DNA from: Bacillota bacterium
GTDB lineage: Bacteria; Bacillota; Clostridia; Lachnospirales; Lachnospiraceae
Assembly: GCA_022717655.1 (NCBI GenBank)
Contig: JAIIAN010000032.1
Coordinates: 1 to 20,579, forward strand
Length of the DNA: 20,579 bases
Reading direction: 5' to 3'
This document shows positions 7,027 to 14,203 of this stretch, in pieces (the first letter of the stretch is position 1; each line of letters opens with the position of its first letter). The position numbers were made by a program, and so were the translations under genes. The notes under the pieces were generated by a model. It searched no databases. It worked only from the letters and a program-made list of their open reading frames with translations, and was not told the DNA's origin.

Positions 7027-7941
7027 TTAAAACTCTCCCAAAAATTTTATCTCAGTCTCCAGTAAAATACCGAACTCATCCTGTACTTTTTTCTGCACTG
7101 CTTTCACCAGATTTAAAACATCCTCAGCTGTTGCTCCGCCTGCATTTACTACAAAGCCACAGTGTTTTTCAGAAACCTTTGCACCTCCAACCTGAAACCC
7201 TCTCAAGCCGGCATCCATAATCAGTTTTCCTGCAAAATGTCCCTCCGGACGTTTGAAAGTGCTTCCCGCACTTGGTCTGTCCAACGGCTGTTTGCTGACT
7301 CTTTTTTCTTTTAAGTCATCCATAACTGCCTTAATTGAATCCGCACTGCCTTTCTTTAACTCAATAACTGCCTCTAATACAATATAATTTTTCTCTTTTA
7401 CAATACTGTGTCGGTATCCCAGCTCTAATTCTTCATTTTTGAGCGTTCTTACATTTCCCTCTGTGTCAAGGACAGTTGCCTCTACCAGCACATCTTTCAT
7501 CTCTCCGCCATAAGCACCTGCATTCATGACAACTGCTCCGCCAAGTGTTCCCGGAATTCCTGCTGCAAATTCAAATCCTTCCAGGGACTGTTCAAGCGCA
7601 CAGGATGCAATTTTAGAAAGCTGTGCTCCCGCCTGTGCACGAATTTTTGTTTCATCTTCTACCGATACTTCACTCATATTTTTCCAAATCTGAATGACTG
7701 CACCGCGATAACCTTTATCACTGACAAGGAGATTGCTTCCATTTCCCAGAATAAAATACGGTGTCCCTGTCTCCTTACAGACATGTATGACTGCTTTTAA
7801 TTCTTCCGCAGTCTGCGGACATAAAAAATAATCTGCCGGTCCTCCGATTCGAAACGTAGTATGTTTTTCCATCGGTTCTTCTAACTTAACATTCTCAATT
7901 CCAATACAATCAATTAATTTATTTTCAATTTCTTTCTTCAC
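7027..7941 (-). CDS. murB: UDP-N-acetylenolpyruvoylglucosamine reductase (GTG start)
   Basis: An FAD enzyme that reduces the enolpyruvyl group of UDP-GlcNAc-enolpyruvate with NADPH to make UDP-MurNAc for peptidoglycan. FAD-binding motifs are FRIGGPADYF, ILGNGSNLLVSD and GIPGTLGGAVVMNAGAYGG. The active-site region is DRPSAGSTFKRPEGHFAGKLI, followed by GGAKVSEKHCGFVVN. The protein is 304 aa, the short class II form of Gram-positives. The start codon is GTG (7939-7941), with GAGG 7 nt upstream; no nearby ATG has a ribosome site. It is the first gene of the murB-rapZ-whiA-crh operon, 59 nt after tcdA, and could be co-transcribed with tcdA. Confidence 0.96.
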   Translation of the reverse strand: MKKEIENKLIDCIGIENVKLEEPMEKHTTFRIGGPADYFLCPQTAEELKAVIHVCKETGTPYFILGNGSNLLVSDKGYRGAVIQIWKNMSEVSVEDETKIRAQAGAQLSKIASCALEQSLEGFEFAAGIPGTLGGAVVMNAGAYGGEMKDVLVEATVLDTEGNVRTLKNEELELGYRHSIVKEKNYIVLEAVIELKKGSADSIKAVMDDLKEKRVSKQPLDRPSAGSTFKRPEGHFAGKLIMDAGLRGFQVGGAKVSEKHCGFVVNAGGATAEDVLNLVKAVQKKVQDEFGILLETEIKFLGEF

Positions 7942-8000
7942 TTTTTTACCTCTTAACTTATATTATGATGTACTACAGAAAAGTTCCGAACGTACATGAC

Positions 8001-8726
8001 TCATTTTGTCAGGTCTGAAATCACCTGCGCTGCTATCATAAACCCCGCAATTCCGGAAGAAAAAGAAATCCCATTCATCTGTTTCATCTGTGCTTCTGCC
8101 TGTTCTTCTTTTAACTCTTTTAGAACAGACCGTTTCTTTCTAGAAAATTCCTGTGTAGAATAAAACACTTTTATATTCTTTGTTTTTTGGATATTTAATT
8201 CCTGACGAATTTTTTTCACCAATGGAAGATTCACTGTCTTAGAAAAATCCGCAATCTGAAAGCAGGAAGGGTCCCACGCACTTCCAATTCCCATACAGGT
8301 AATCATCGGCGTATGAGATTTTCTCACCTGCTTTAACAACAGCAGTTTTGCCGGAACATGGTCCATTGCATCTACAACATAATCATAAGAGGAAAAATCA
8401 AATAAATCAACCGTATCCTCACAAAAAAAAGTTTCATAAGTATGAACAACCGCATTTTCATTAATATCCATAATGCGCGCCTTTTCCACCTGAACTTTTT
8501 TCCTTCCAATCGTAGAACGCAGTGCTACAATCTGCCGGTCCAGCTTTTTCGCCGATACTTCACCATAATCTACTAATATTAATGTTCCCACTCCTGCTCT
8601 TGCCAGCGCTTCAACCGCATAAGAACCCACTGTTCCAATGCCAAATACCGCCACTTTAAGCTGGTCTGGACTCTTTCTTTTTTCTGTTCCTGATAATCCT
8701 TCCGTACGTGAGAACACGTGGAGCAT
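8001..8726 (-). CDS. tcdA: tRNA threonylcarbamoyladenosine dehydratase (E1-like, TcdA family)
   Basis: An E1-like ATP-dependent enzyme that cyclises tRNA t6A37 to ct6A. The N-terminus HVFSRTEGLSGTE is close to the family signature. The nucleotide-binding loop GIGTVGSYAVEALARAGVG is at about 29-47. LDRQIVALRSTIGRKKVQV holds the conserved RQ, and DYVVDAMDHVPAKLLL and CMGIGSAWDPSCFQIAD follow. The visible length is 241 aa, slightly short for the family. The frame opens at 8798, but the ATG at 8726 has AGGAGG 10 nt upstream and begins where family members do. The -10 candidate at 8807-8812 lies before it. MoeB/ThiF-type functions are less likely because no sulfur-carrier gene is adjacent. Confidence 0.88.
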   Translation of the reverse strand: MLHVFSRTEGLSGTEKRKSPDQLKVAVFGIGTVGSYAVEALARAGVGTLILVDYGEVSAKKLDRQIVALRSTIGRKKVQVEKARIMDINENAVVHTYETFFCEDTVDLFDFSSYDYVVDAMDHVPAKLLLLKQVRKSHTPMITCMGIGSAWDPSCFQIADFSKTVNLPLVKKIRQELNIQKTKNIKVFYSTQEFSRKKRSVLKELKEEQAEAQMKQMNGISFSSGIAGFMIAAQVISDLTK

Positions 8727-8806
8727 ACGATTCCTTCCTCCTATTGTTTTCATGAAATATAAGGATGCTGGAATTTTTAAGCACAACTCCAACATCATTA
8801 CGTTTC

Positions 8807-8812
8807 ATTATA
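8807..8812 (-). promoter_or_regulatory. tcdA: Possible -10 element of tcdA
   Basis: A perfect TATAAT on the minus strand, 80 nt before the tcdA start. No good -35 box is found 16-18 bp upstream, so strength is uncertain. It sits inside a chance-level 8-bp inverted repeat (8783-8790 and 8825-8832). Confidence 0.35.
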
Positions 8813-8838
8813 CTATTAATTTCAGGAGTTGTATAGAA

Positions 8839-9195
8839 CTACTTTTTCATCTTTGGCTTAAAAATCAAACTTGCCAGATAGCCAAAAATCAATGCTGCTG
8901 AAATTCCCACGGCACTGGATTCAAAACCGCCCTGAAAAATTCCAAGCAGTCCCTGTTCATCTACTGCCTTTTTGATTCCTTTCCACAAGGTATTTCCAAA
9001 TCCAAGCAGTGGAACACTTGCCCCTGCGCCGGCAAAATCAATCAGCTTTTCATAGATTCCAAGCGCACCAAGCACCGTTCCTGTACAAACCAAAAGTACC
9101 ATAACCCTTCCAGGCAGAAGTTTCGTCCGGTCAAGCAGAATCTGCACTAGTGCACAAATCAATCCTCCCACCCAGAATGAATTCAGATAATCCAT
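8839..9195 (-). CDS. spoVAE: Stage V sporulation protein AE (SpoVAEb type)
   Basis: A 118-aa membrane protein of the SpoVA channel, which moves Ca-dipicolinic acid into the forespore and releases it at germination. It begins MDYLNSFWVGGLICALVQILLD. The motif DFAGAGASVPLLGFGN is shared with SpoVAC and is diagnostic of the SpoVAC/SpoVAEb family. It ends in IFKPKMKK. Three to four hydrophobic segments are visible. The ATG at 9195 is chosen because GGAGG lies 8 nt upstream; an in-frame ATG at 9231 adds 12 non-hydrophobic residues without a ribosome site. It is last in spoVAC-spoVAD-spoVAE. No spoVAEa or spoVAF follows. Confidence 0.93.
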   Translation of the reverse strand: MDYLNSFWVGGLICALVQILLDRTKLLPGRVMVLLVCTGTVLGALGIYEKLIDFAGAGASVPLLGFGNTLWKGIKKAVDEQGLLGIFQGGFESSAVGISAALIFGYLASLIFKPKMKK

Positions 9196-9253
9196 AAGTT
9201 CGCCCTCCACATCACATAATGTTGCATCCATTTTTTACATTGTCACGTCTATT

Positions 9254-10273
9254 CTAACAATGTTCAATCACCACTGCCTGCGCAATTCCAGGCACGCTTT
9301 TTCCTTCATTGTAACTTACTTTTGATAGCAATGCTCCCGTCGGTACAAACAGCACCCGCTTCCATTCACCTTTTTCAATCTTCGGCAGAATATAAGAAGC
9401 AAATGTTGTGGCAGAACATCCACATCCACTTCCTCCTGCATGGGTATCCTGTGTCTCTTTATCATAAATCTCGATTCCGCAGTCCATCAGCTTTGCCGTA
9501 ACATCATATCCTTTTTCTTTTAATAAATCAATCAAAATTTCTTTTCCTACTTCGCCCAAATCACCTGTAATAATGCGGTCATAATCCTCCGGTTTTCGTC
9601 CGAAATCTTCCAGATTATGATGAATCGTATCACTTGCGGCCGGCGCCATGCATGCCCCCATATTCAAAGAATCTTTTAAACCATAATCAATAATTTTCCC
9701 TGTTGTGATTCCGGTAATTCTCGCCTTTCCGCCTTTTCTTCCAAGCACACAGGCCCCGCTTCCTGTCACCGTCCAGGTCGACGAGAGCGGTCTTTGATTT
9801 CCATATCCAAGCGGAAATCGAAATTCTTTTTCTGCACTTCCAAAATGACTTGAAGTCACTGCCACAACGTAGTCTCCATATCCTCCTGCCACTGCCATAG
9901 ACGCCAGCGACAGGGCTTCCCCCATCGTCGCACAAGCTCCATACAATCCATAAACCGGAATTTCAAATCCAATAATTCCAAAGGAAGAAGCAATCGTCTG
10001 TGCCAGCAGGTCTCCGGCATAAATCATACGGATTTCTTCTTTGGAGAGTCCCACTTTTTTGATTGCCATCGATACTGCTTCTTTTTGCAGGATACTTTCG
10101 GCTTCCTCCCACGACTGGCATCCAAACAGCCCGTCCTCTTCTCCTATTTTATCAAAATATTTTCCAAGCGGTCCATCTCCCTCTTTTTTTCCAACCATAG
10201 AAGCTCCACTTAAAATATGCACTGCATTATGAAATAAAATACTCTGTTTCCCTATCATCTGTTCCCGTTCCAT
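9254..10273 (-). CDS. spoVAD: Stage V sporulation protein AD
   Basis: A thiolase-fold protein of 339 aa which in Bacillus binds dipicolinic acid directly at the spore inner membrane. Family motifs include IYAGDLLAQTIASSFG, PVYGLYGACATMGEALSLA, RPLSSTWTVTGSGACVL, HHNLEDFGRKPEDYDRI, and THAGGSGCGCSATTFASYILP. AGGAGG lies 10 nt before the ATG. It begins 15 nt after spoVAC and is separated from spoVAE by 58 nt. No transmembrane segment is evident, as expected for the soluble, membrane-associated subunit. Confidence 0.96.
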   Translation of the reverse strand: MEREQMIGKQSILFHNAVHILSGASMVGKKEGDGPLGKYFDKIGEEDGLFGCQSWEEAESILQKEAVSMAIKKVGLSKEEIRMIYAGDLLAQTIASSFGIIGFEIPVYGLYGACATMGEALSLASMAVAGGYGDYVVAVTSSHFGSAEKEFRFPLGYGNQRPLSSTWTVTGSGACVLGRKGGKARITGITTGKIIDYGLKDSLNMGACMAPAASDTIHHNLEDFGRKPEDYDRIITGDLGEVGKEILIDLLKEKGYDVTAKLMDCGIEIYDKETQDTHAGGSGCGCSATTFASYILPKIEKGEWKRVLFVPTGALLSKVSYNEGKSVPGIAQAVVIEHC

Positions 10274-10288
10274 TTTATCCAGACCTCC

Positions 10289-10786
10289 TTATACGATTCC
10301 ACATTGTCTGAGCGCATAATAAATCAGCCCCATCAGTGCCGAAGTCAAAATCCCATACAGAATCACCGGTCCTGCAATGATAAAGATTTTACACCCAATG
10401 CCGAATACCTGACCTTCTTTTTGATATTCAATTGCCGGTGCCGCTACAGAATTTGCAAATCCTGTAATCGGTACAAGCGTGCCTGCTCCACCCCATTTTG
10501 CAAGTCTTGGATAAATATTAAGTCCGGTAAGAATGACACTAAAAAGAACCAGGAGGAGCGAAGTCCAGCTTCCACTGGTCTGCGCATCAAGCCCCTGGCT
10601 CTTACAGATATTGATGATTCCCTGTCCTATCGTGCAGATTACTCCGCCTGATAAAAAAGCACGTGCCATGTTTTTTGGCAGACTGTGAACAGGAGTCATT
10701 TTTTCTACATATTTTTTGTATTCTTCTTGTTGTTTTGTTTTCTCAACTGTCGTTTCATTTTCCGTCGTTTGAGTGTTCTTAGCCAT
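10289..10786 (-). CDS. spoVAC: Stage V sporulation protein AC
   Basis: A mechanosensitive membrane subunit of the SpoVA DPA channel, 165 aa. A polar N-terminus of about 35 residues leads to YVEKMTPVHSLPKNMARAFLSGG, typical of SpoVAC. The shared family motif KWGGAGTLVPITGFANSVAAPAIEYQKEG follows, with several membrane segments around it. An ATG at 10798 in frame has no spacing to its upstream AAAAAGG, so the ATG at 10786 (AAGGA 11 nt upstream) is preferred; the difference is four residues. A sigma-G-like promoter lies just upstream, so this gene begins a separate spoVA transcription unit. Confidence 0.94.
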   Translation of the reverse strand: MAKNTQTTENETTVEKTKQQEEYKKYVEKMTPVHSLPKNMARAFLSGGVICTIGQGIINICKSQGLDAQTSGSWTSLLLVLFSVILTGLNIYPRLAKWGGAGTLVPITGFANSVAAPAIEYQKEGQVFGIGCKIFIIAGPVILYGILTSALMGLIYYALRQCGIV

Positions 10787-10815
10787 ACCAGTCACCATCC
10801 TTTTTCATTTAGGAT

Positions 10816-10845
10816 TAGTATGGCTTTTCAAAAGCAAAATTATTA
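10816..10845 (-). promoter_or_regulatory. Sigma-G-like promoter of spoVAC-spoVAD-spoVAE
   Basis: On the minus strand the -10 is CATACTA (10816-10822), a full match to the sigma-G CATnnTA consensus. An 18-bp spacer leads to TAATA (10841-10845), one mismatch from GHATR. It overlaps the end of the SEDS gene and lies 30 nt before the spoVAC ATG. Confidence 0.55.
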
Positions 10846-12255
10846 CTTTCCTGATTCTTTTCCCGCTTCTTTTTCTTCTCCGTACAATCGTTTGGCTCTT
10901 CTTAGACAATGATACCGGTCTATCGACATCACAAGTCCCATTTCAGCCATGATAATAACAATAGAAGTACCTCCATAACTAAAGAACGGAAGCGGAATAC
11001 CTGTATTTGGAAATAAATTAATATTTACCGCAATGTTAATAATACTCTGAACTCCGATGTGGAAAAAGACTCCCATTGCCAGCACCGAACCGTAGACATT
11101 TTCAGAATTTTTTGCCACCTGATAAATCAAATATAACAGATAAATCAAAAGTCCAATGATAACTAACGCTCCCACCAGTCCAAGTTCCTCACAGATAATT
11201 GAAAAAATCATATCTGTGTGGGCTTCTGGGATAAATCCTGGTTTTTTCTGTACCGAATTGCCAAATCCTTTTCCAAAAATTCCACCTGAACCAATCGCAT
11301 ACAATGCCTGAAGCGACTGATATGATTTCGTAGAAGCATATTTCTGCGGTGCAAGCCATGCTGCAATTCTCGCCTTACGGAATGAATAAGTATCTGCATT
11401 AATCAATGTTTCACTTGGCAGATTAAAGTAAATCGAAAGCACCATTGCAAGACTGCCGGCGATTACACCGACCAGTGCAAATATTTTTAGTTTCGGCGAT
11501 TTAACACAGACCACCGTAATTAAGTAAGTAATCCCAAGTACCACGATTGCAGAACTTAAGTCCTTTGACAACCTCCACAGCATCACTGCCGGAACTGCAC
11601 CGACTCCCCACAGTAAAACCACAAAATAAGAATTATTGGTTATAATTACTGCTCTAATCCAGTCAACTGCCTGAATAACCTTTGCAGACCGATTTTTAAA
11701 AATCTTGTGTCTTGGCTTCGCATAAACATACCGTCTTTGAATCAGACATGCCAATGCCAGAATCACAAATACTTTTACCGGCTCAGCAACCTGAAAGGAA
11801 ATCGGTCCTAACTGAAACCAGCGCTTCGCACCGTTTATCTCTTCTCCGTTTGCAAACACCCATAAAATCAATCCAATTCCAACAAGATACCCCGCTGTCG
11901 TAAAATGCCAGAATCCTGTATAATTCAATTTCGGCAAAATTACCATGCTGACTAATCCAATCAAAATAAATATCATCTGCCGCTTTAAATAATAGAAAGA
12001 ATCATAATTATACTTTTCTGAATTTGCACAGGTTGTACTCGACGCAGAATAAATCATAATTGCACCAAAAAAGCACAAAATAAGCGTCACTGCCCAAATT
12101 TGGAACTCTCTTCTTTTTACCATTGAAAGATACTTTTCTTTTATCTGCTTATTTCGTTTTTTATTTTCTTTTTTCCGGTTTTTCTCTCTTATTTTCTCTC
12201 TTTGGCTTTGACTTTGTTTCTTTGAGCCTTTTTTTTTCTCACTTTTTACAGCCAT
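10843..12255 (-). CDS. SEDS-family peptidoglycan polymerase (FtsW/RodA/SpoVE)
   Basis: A polytopic lipid-II glycosyltransferase of 470 aa with about ten membrane helices. The motifs IMIYSASS, NGAKRWFQLGPISFQVAEPVK, the putative catalytic Asp in SKDLSSAIVV (PDLGTA-like in most members), GFIPEAHTDMIFSIICEELGLVG, and FPNTGIPLPFFSYGGTS place it in SEDS. The first 49 residues are unusual, with 22 Lys or Arg and no hydrophobic stretch. Start at 12255 is set by GGAG 7 nt upstream; an ATG at 12270 is also in frame. FtsW, RodA and SpoVE cannot be told apart with confidence; no partner class B PBP is next to it. It lies between relQ and spoVAC, so a sporulation role is possible but not shown. Confidence 0.9.
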   Translation of the reverse strand: MAVKSEKKKGSKKQSQSQREKIREKNRKKENKKRNKQIKEKYLSMVKRREFQIWAVTLILCFFGAIMIYSASSTTCANSEKYNYDSFYYLKRQMIFILIGLVSMVILPKLNYTGFWHFTTAGYLVGIGLILWVFANGEEINGAKRWFQLGPISFQVAEPVKVFVILALACLIQRRYVYAKPRHKIFKNRSAKVIQAVDWIRAVIITNNSYFVVLLWGVGAVPAVMLWRLSKDLSSAIVVLGITYLITVVCVKSPKLKIFALVGVIAGSLAMVLSIYFNLPSETLINADTYSFRKARIAAWLAPQKYASTKSYQSLQALYAIGSGGIFGKGFGNSVQKKPGFIPEAHTDMIFSIICEELGLVGALVIIGLLIYLLYLIYQVAKNSENVYGSVLAMGVFFHIGVQSIINIAVNINLFPNTGIPLPFFSYGGTSIVIIMAEMGLVMSIDRYHCLRRAKRLYGEEKEAGKESGK

Positions 12256-12311
12256 CTTTTCTCTCCCCATGAATCGCTAACTTTAATAGATTAACACACC
12301 GGCAGTTTATT

Positions 12312-12340
12312 TGTCTATGTTTATCCGTAAAATTAGTCAA
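12312..12340 (-). promoter_or_regulatory. Possible sigma-A promoter of the SEDS gene
   Basis: TTGACT (12335-12340, overlapping the relQ stop codon) and TAGACA (12312-12317) are separated by 17 bp on the minus strand. The -35 matches at 5 of 6 positions, the -10 at only 3. The alternative is read-through from relQ. Confidence 0.3.
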
Positions 12341-12963
12341 TTCGTTTTATGAGAAAGTCTGGCTTTTTCATTTTGATTTTGCTCGTTATAACCCTCAAAT
12401 CCCTCTTCTATTTCTTTTAAAATCTCTGCATAACGAAGCAGTTCTCTTTGAATTTCTTCTTTATTATCACGTTCCTGTTTGTAACAGATTCGATGTTCCA
12501 TGCTTGCCCAGAAATCCATTCCAATGGTACGAATCTGCACTTCCACCGGATAATATTCTGTACTTTCCATCGAATATACCTGAATTCCCAGAATCATGTG
12601 AAAACTGCGGTATCCATTTGGTTTTGGATTTGTAATATAGTCTTTTTCTTTGACTAAAATCAAATCACTCTGTTTTCTTAACTGTTCTGCAAGGAGTTCG
12701 ACATCCTTTTCAAAGTAGCAGATAACACGGATTCCGGCAATGTCCTGCAAATGCTCTTTTGCATTCATAAAGCTCCCCTGCAAATCCATGCGTTTTAATT
12801 TTTCTTCAATACTTGCTTTTTGTTTAATACGAAACTGTATATTATGAATCGGATGTGATTTATTGCCATACATGGAATGATTGAGTACATCAAGTCTGGC
12901 TTTTAAAAGATTCAATGCATCCTGATACGGCACAATCAAATCGTAGTATTGTTCATTTGTCAT
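12337..12963 (-). CDS. relQ: Small alarmone synthetase ((p)ppGpp synthetase, RelQ type)
   Basis: A 208-aa RelA/SpoT synthetase domain protein without hydrolase, TGS or ACT domains. It transfers pyrophosphate from ATP to GDP or GTP. Motifs are HNIQFRIKQKASIEEKLKR (about 40-58, ATP/GTP contacts), HLQDIAGIRVIC with catalytic Asp74, DYITNPKPNGYRSFH (108-122, the G-loop with stacking Tyr), and EVQIRTIGMDFWASMEH (141-157) with the catalytic Glu. The C-terminal helix suits RelQ (SAS1, YjbM) rather than RelP, but that split is not certain. It sits between the spoVAB and SEDS genes and has its own promoter candidate. GGAGG is 12 nt before the ATG. Confidence 0.9.
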   Translation of the reverse strand: MTNEQYYDLIVPYQDALNLLKARLDVLNHSMYGNKSHPIHNIQFRIKQKASIEEKLKRMDLQGSFMNAKEHLQDIAGIRVICYFEKDVELLAEQLRKQSDLILVKEKDYITNPKPNGYRSFHMILGIQVYSMESTEYYPVEVQIRTIGMDFWASMEHRICYKQERDNKEEIQRELLRYAEILKEIEEGFEGYNEQNQNEKARLSHKTN

Positions 12964-12986
12964 AAAACTTTCTTTCCTCCGGTCTT

Positions 12987-13055
12987 AAAAAACTTACAGC
13001 AGTCCGCCCATTCTGCTGCCATGGGTTATTATACCATATTCAATGCCGGTGGAAA
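12987..13055 (-). promoter_or_regulatory. relQ: relQ promoter and leader hairpin
   Basis: On the minus strand TTTCCA (13050-13055), a 16-bp spacer and a perfect TATAAT (13028-13033) with TG in the extended -10 position form a likely sigma-A promoter. The leader of about 58 nt begins with a hairpin, CAGCAG (13013-13018) pairing with CTGCTG (12997-13002). Six U residues follow at 12992-12987, an arrangement that could attenuate transcription. Confidence 0.5.
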
Positions 13056-13104
13056 ATAAATCTTCCATGAAATTTCTATGAAACTCTTATTGTTTTCTTA
13101 ATCT

Positions 13105-13512
13105 TTAGTAAAAAAACTGAACCAGACTTCCAACTACCTTTCCAACTGCAATCGATAAAATGACCAGTCCTGCGCCTTTCGTAAGACCGACTCTTCTTGC
13201 CATAATTGCAAATACATTCACGACTTCTCCAAGTGCAATCACCCAGCTTCCCAGAAAAATTCCAAATCCGATTCCAACAAGAGCTACGCACCAGATACCA
13301 AGACTCAAATGAATCCGATAAAGTAAAAACAGATTTCCCAGAAAACTGCCAAGCATCAGGCTGTTTTCATAAAGCAGTAAATGATTTCCGGTGTGCGTCA
13401 CGCCGGCATATCTCGGAATAATTCCAAGTCCGATAATAAATGCTGCCAGAGCTGTTGCTACAACCATACCGCCACAAAGTCCCACAATTCCGGCTAAAAA
13501 CTCTCTTAACAT
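13105..13512 (-). CDS. spoVAB: Stage V sporulation protein AB
   Basis: A 135-aa membrane protein, SpoVAB family, with four hydrophobic helices. The motifs GLCGGMVVATALAAFIIGLG, IPRYAGVTHTGNHL, ENSLMLGSFLGNLF and GIFLGSWVIALGEVVNVFAIMARR are recognisable, the last being the most conserved part of the family. The ATG at 13512 follows the spoVAA stop as TAAGATG, one base apart, with AAAGG 12 nt upstream; a TTG at 13545 in the same frame is less likely. Its precise role in DPA uptake is unknown; the gene is absent from many Clostridia. No clear terminator follows. Confidence 0.9.
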   Translation of the reverse strand: MLREFLAGIVGLCGGMVVATALAAFIIGLGIIPRYAGVTHTGNHLLLYENSLMLGSFLGNLFLLYRIHLSLGIWCVALVGIGFGIFLGSWVIALGEVVNVFAIMARRVGLTKGAGLVILSIAVGKVVGSLVQFFY

Positions 13513-13513
13513 C

Positions 13514-14128
13514 TTATTTTCGTCCCTTTCTTTTTTCCTGCTCAATCAGTGTCTTATTGACATCATCCTCATAAACCCGCATTTCTACTTCCATTGGCGT
13601 CGGGTCTTCCGTAATCTTTCTGCCACCAAAATGATTAAAGAAAAAGACAACACCGAGTCCGATTCCAATCGAATACGATAGTTCCAAAATTGTTTTTCCA
13701 TTTGAAACTCTTCCGGTAATCTGCTCATATACTTTCGTAAATAAACCTGCCGTATCAACATCCGTATTGAAGGTCATAATCGAAAATGCCCCTCCAAAAA
13801 ATGTCACAAGCGATACAAAAATTGTTTTTAACCAGGAATAGAATTGATGGGCGTGTTTCTGCGTTTCATAAGTCAGAATAAAATTTGCTTCTCCGATATG
13901 TGTCACATCTACGCTCTCTTCATTTCTTTGAATCAAATCCACGATTTCCAGCGCAGATATCACATACCGCCCCGGTTTTTCATCCGGAATTGTAAATAAT
14001 TTGCGGACTTTATTTCGGTTTAATACTTTTCCATTACCACATGACAAACTTGCCACATCCTGAAGATAAACTTCGGGACTGTGTACTTCTACATTTTTTT
14101 CGGTCTGTATATATAAAATATCACTCAT
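13514..14128 (-). CDS. spoVAA: Stage V sporulation protein AA
   Basis: A 204-aa SpoVAA-family protein. The N-terminal half (about 1-90) is a soluble domain beginning SDILYIQTEKNVEV and containing KPGRYVISALEIVDLI. Two membrane segments follow, near residues 103-125 and 150-165. The second half contains FNTDVDTAGLFTKVYEQITG and ends in a charged tail. AAGGAG lies just upstream of the ATG at 14128. It follows sigF by 75 nt, a gap that holds a sigma-G-like promoter. With spoVAB it forms one half of a split spoVA set. Confidence 0.93.
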   Translation of the reverse strand: MSDILYIQTEKNVEVHSPEVYLQDVASLSCGNGKVLNRNKVRKLFTIPDEKPGRYVISALEIVDLIQRNEESVDVTHIGEANFILTYETQKHAHQFYSWLKTIFVSLVTFFGGAFSIMTFNTDVDTAGLFTKVYEQITGRVSNGKTILELSYSIGIGLGVVFFFNHFGGRKITEDPTPMEVEMRVYEDDVNKTLIEQEKRKGRK

Positions 14129-14162
14129 GTTTTCTGCTCCTTGCCTTATAAGATGCAGAATT

Positions 14163-14192
14163 TAGTATTTAACAAAAGCCTAAAAATTATGC
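14163..14192 (-). promoter_or_regulatory. Sigma-G-like promoter of spoVAA-spoVAB
   Basis: On the minus strand GCATA (14188-14192), a full match to GHATR, is followed after 18 bp by AATACTA (14163-14169), one mismatch from CATnnTA. It lies in the sigF-spoVAA gap, where the B. subtilis spoVA operon also has its sigma-G promoter. Both the context and the spacing support it. Confidence 0.62.
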
Positions 14193-14203
14193 CTAAATTA
14201 CTC

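Noticed and set aside
8001..8726. Reading tcdA as moeB, thiF or hesA
   Set aside because: The FSRTE N-terminus and the lack of neighbouring moaD/thiS-type genes favour TcdA.
8783..8832. Inverted repeat ACAACTCC / GGAGTTGT around the tcdA -10 box
   Set aside because: Eight-bp arms with a 34-nt loop are expected by chance several times in 20 kb, and no T-tract follows on either strand.
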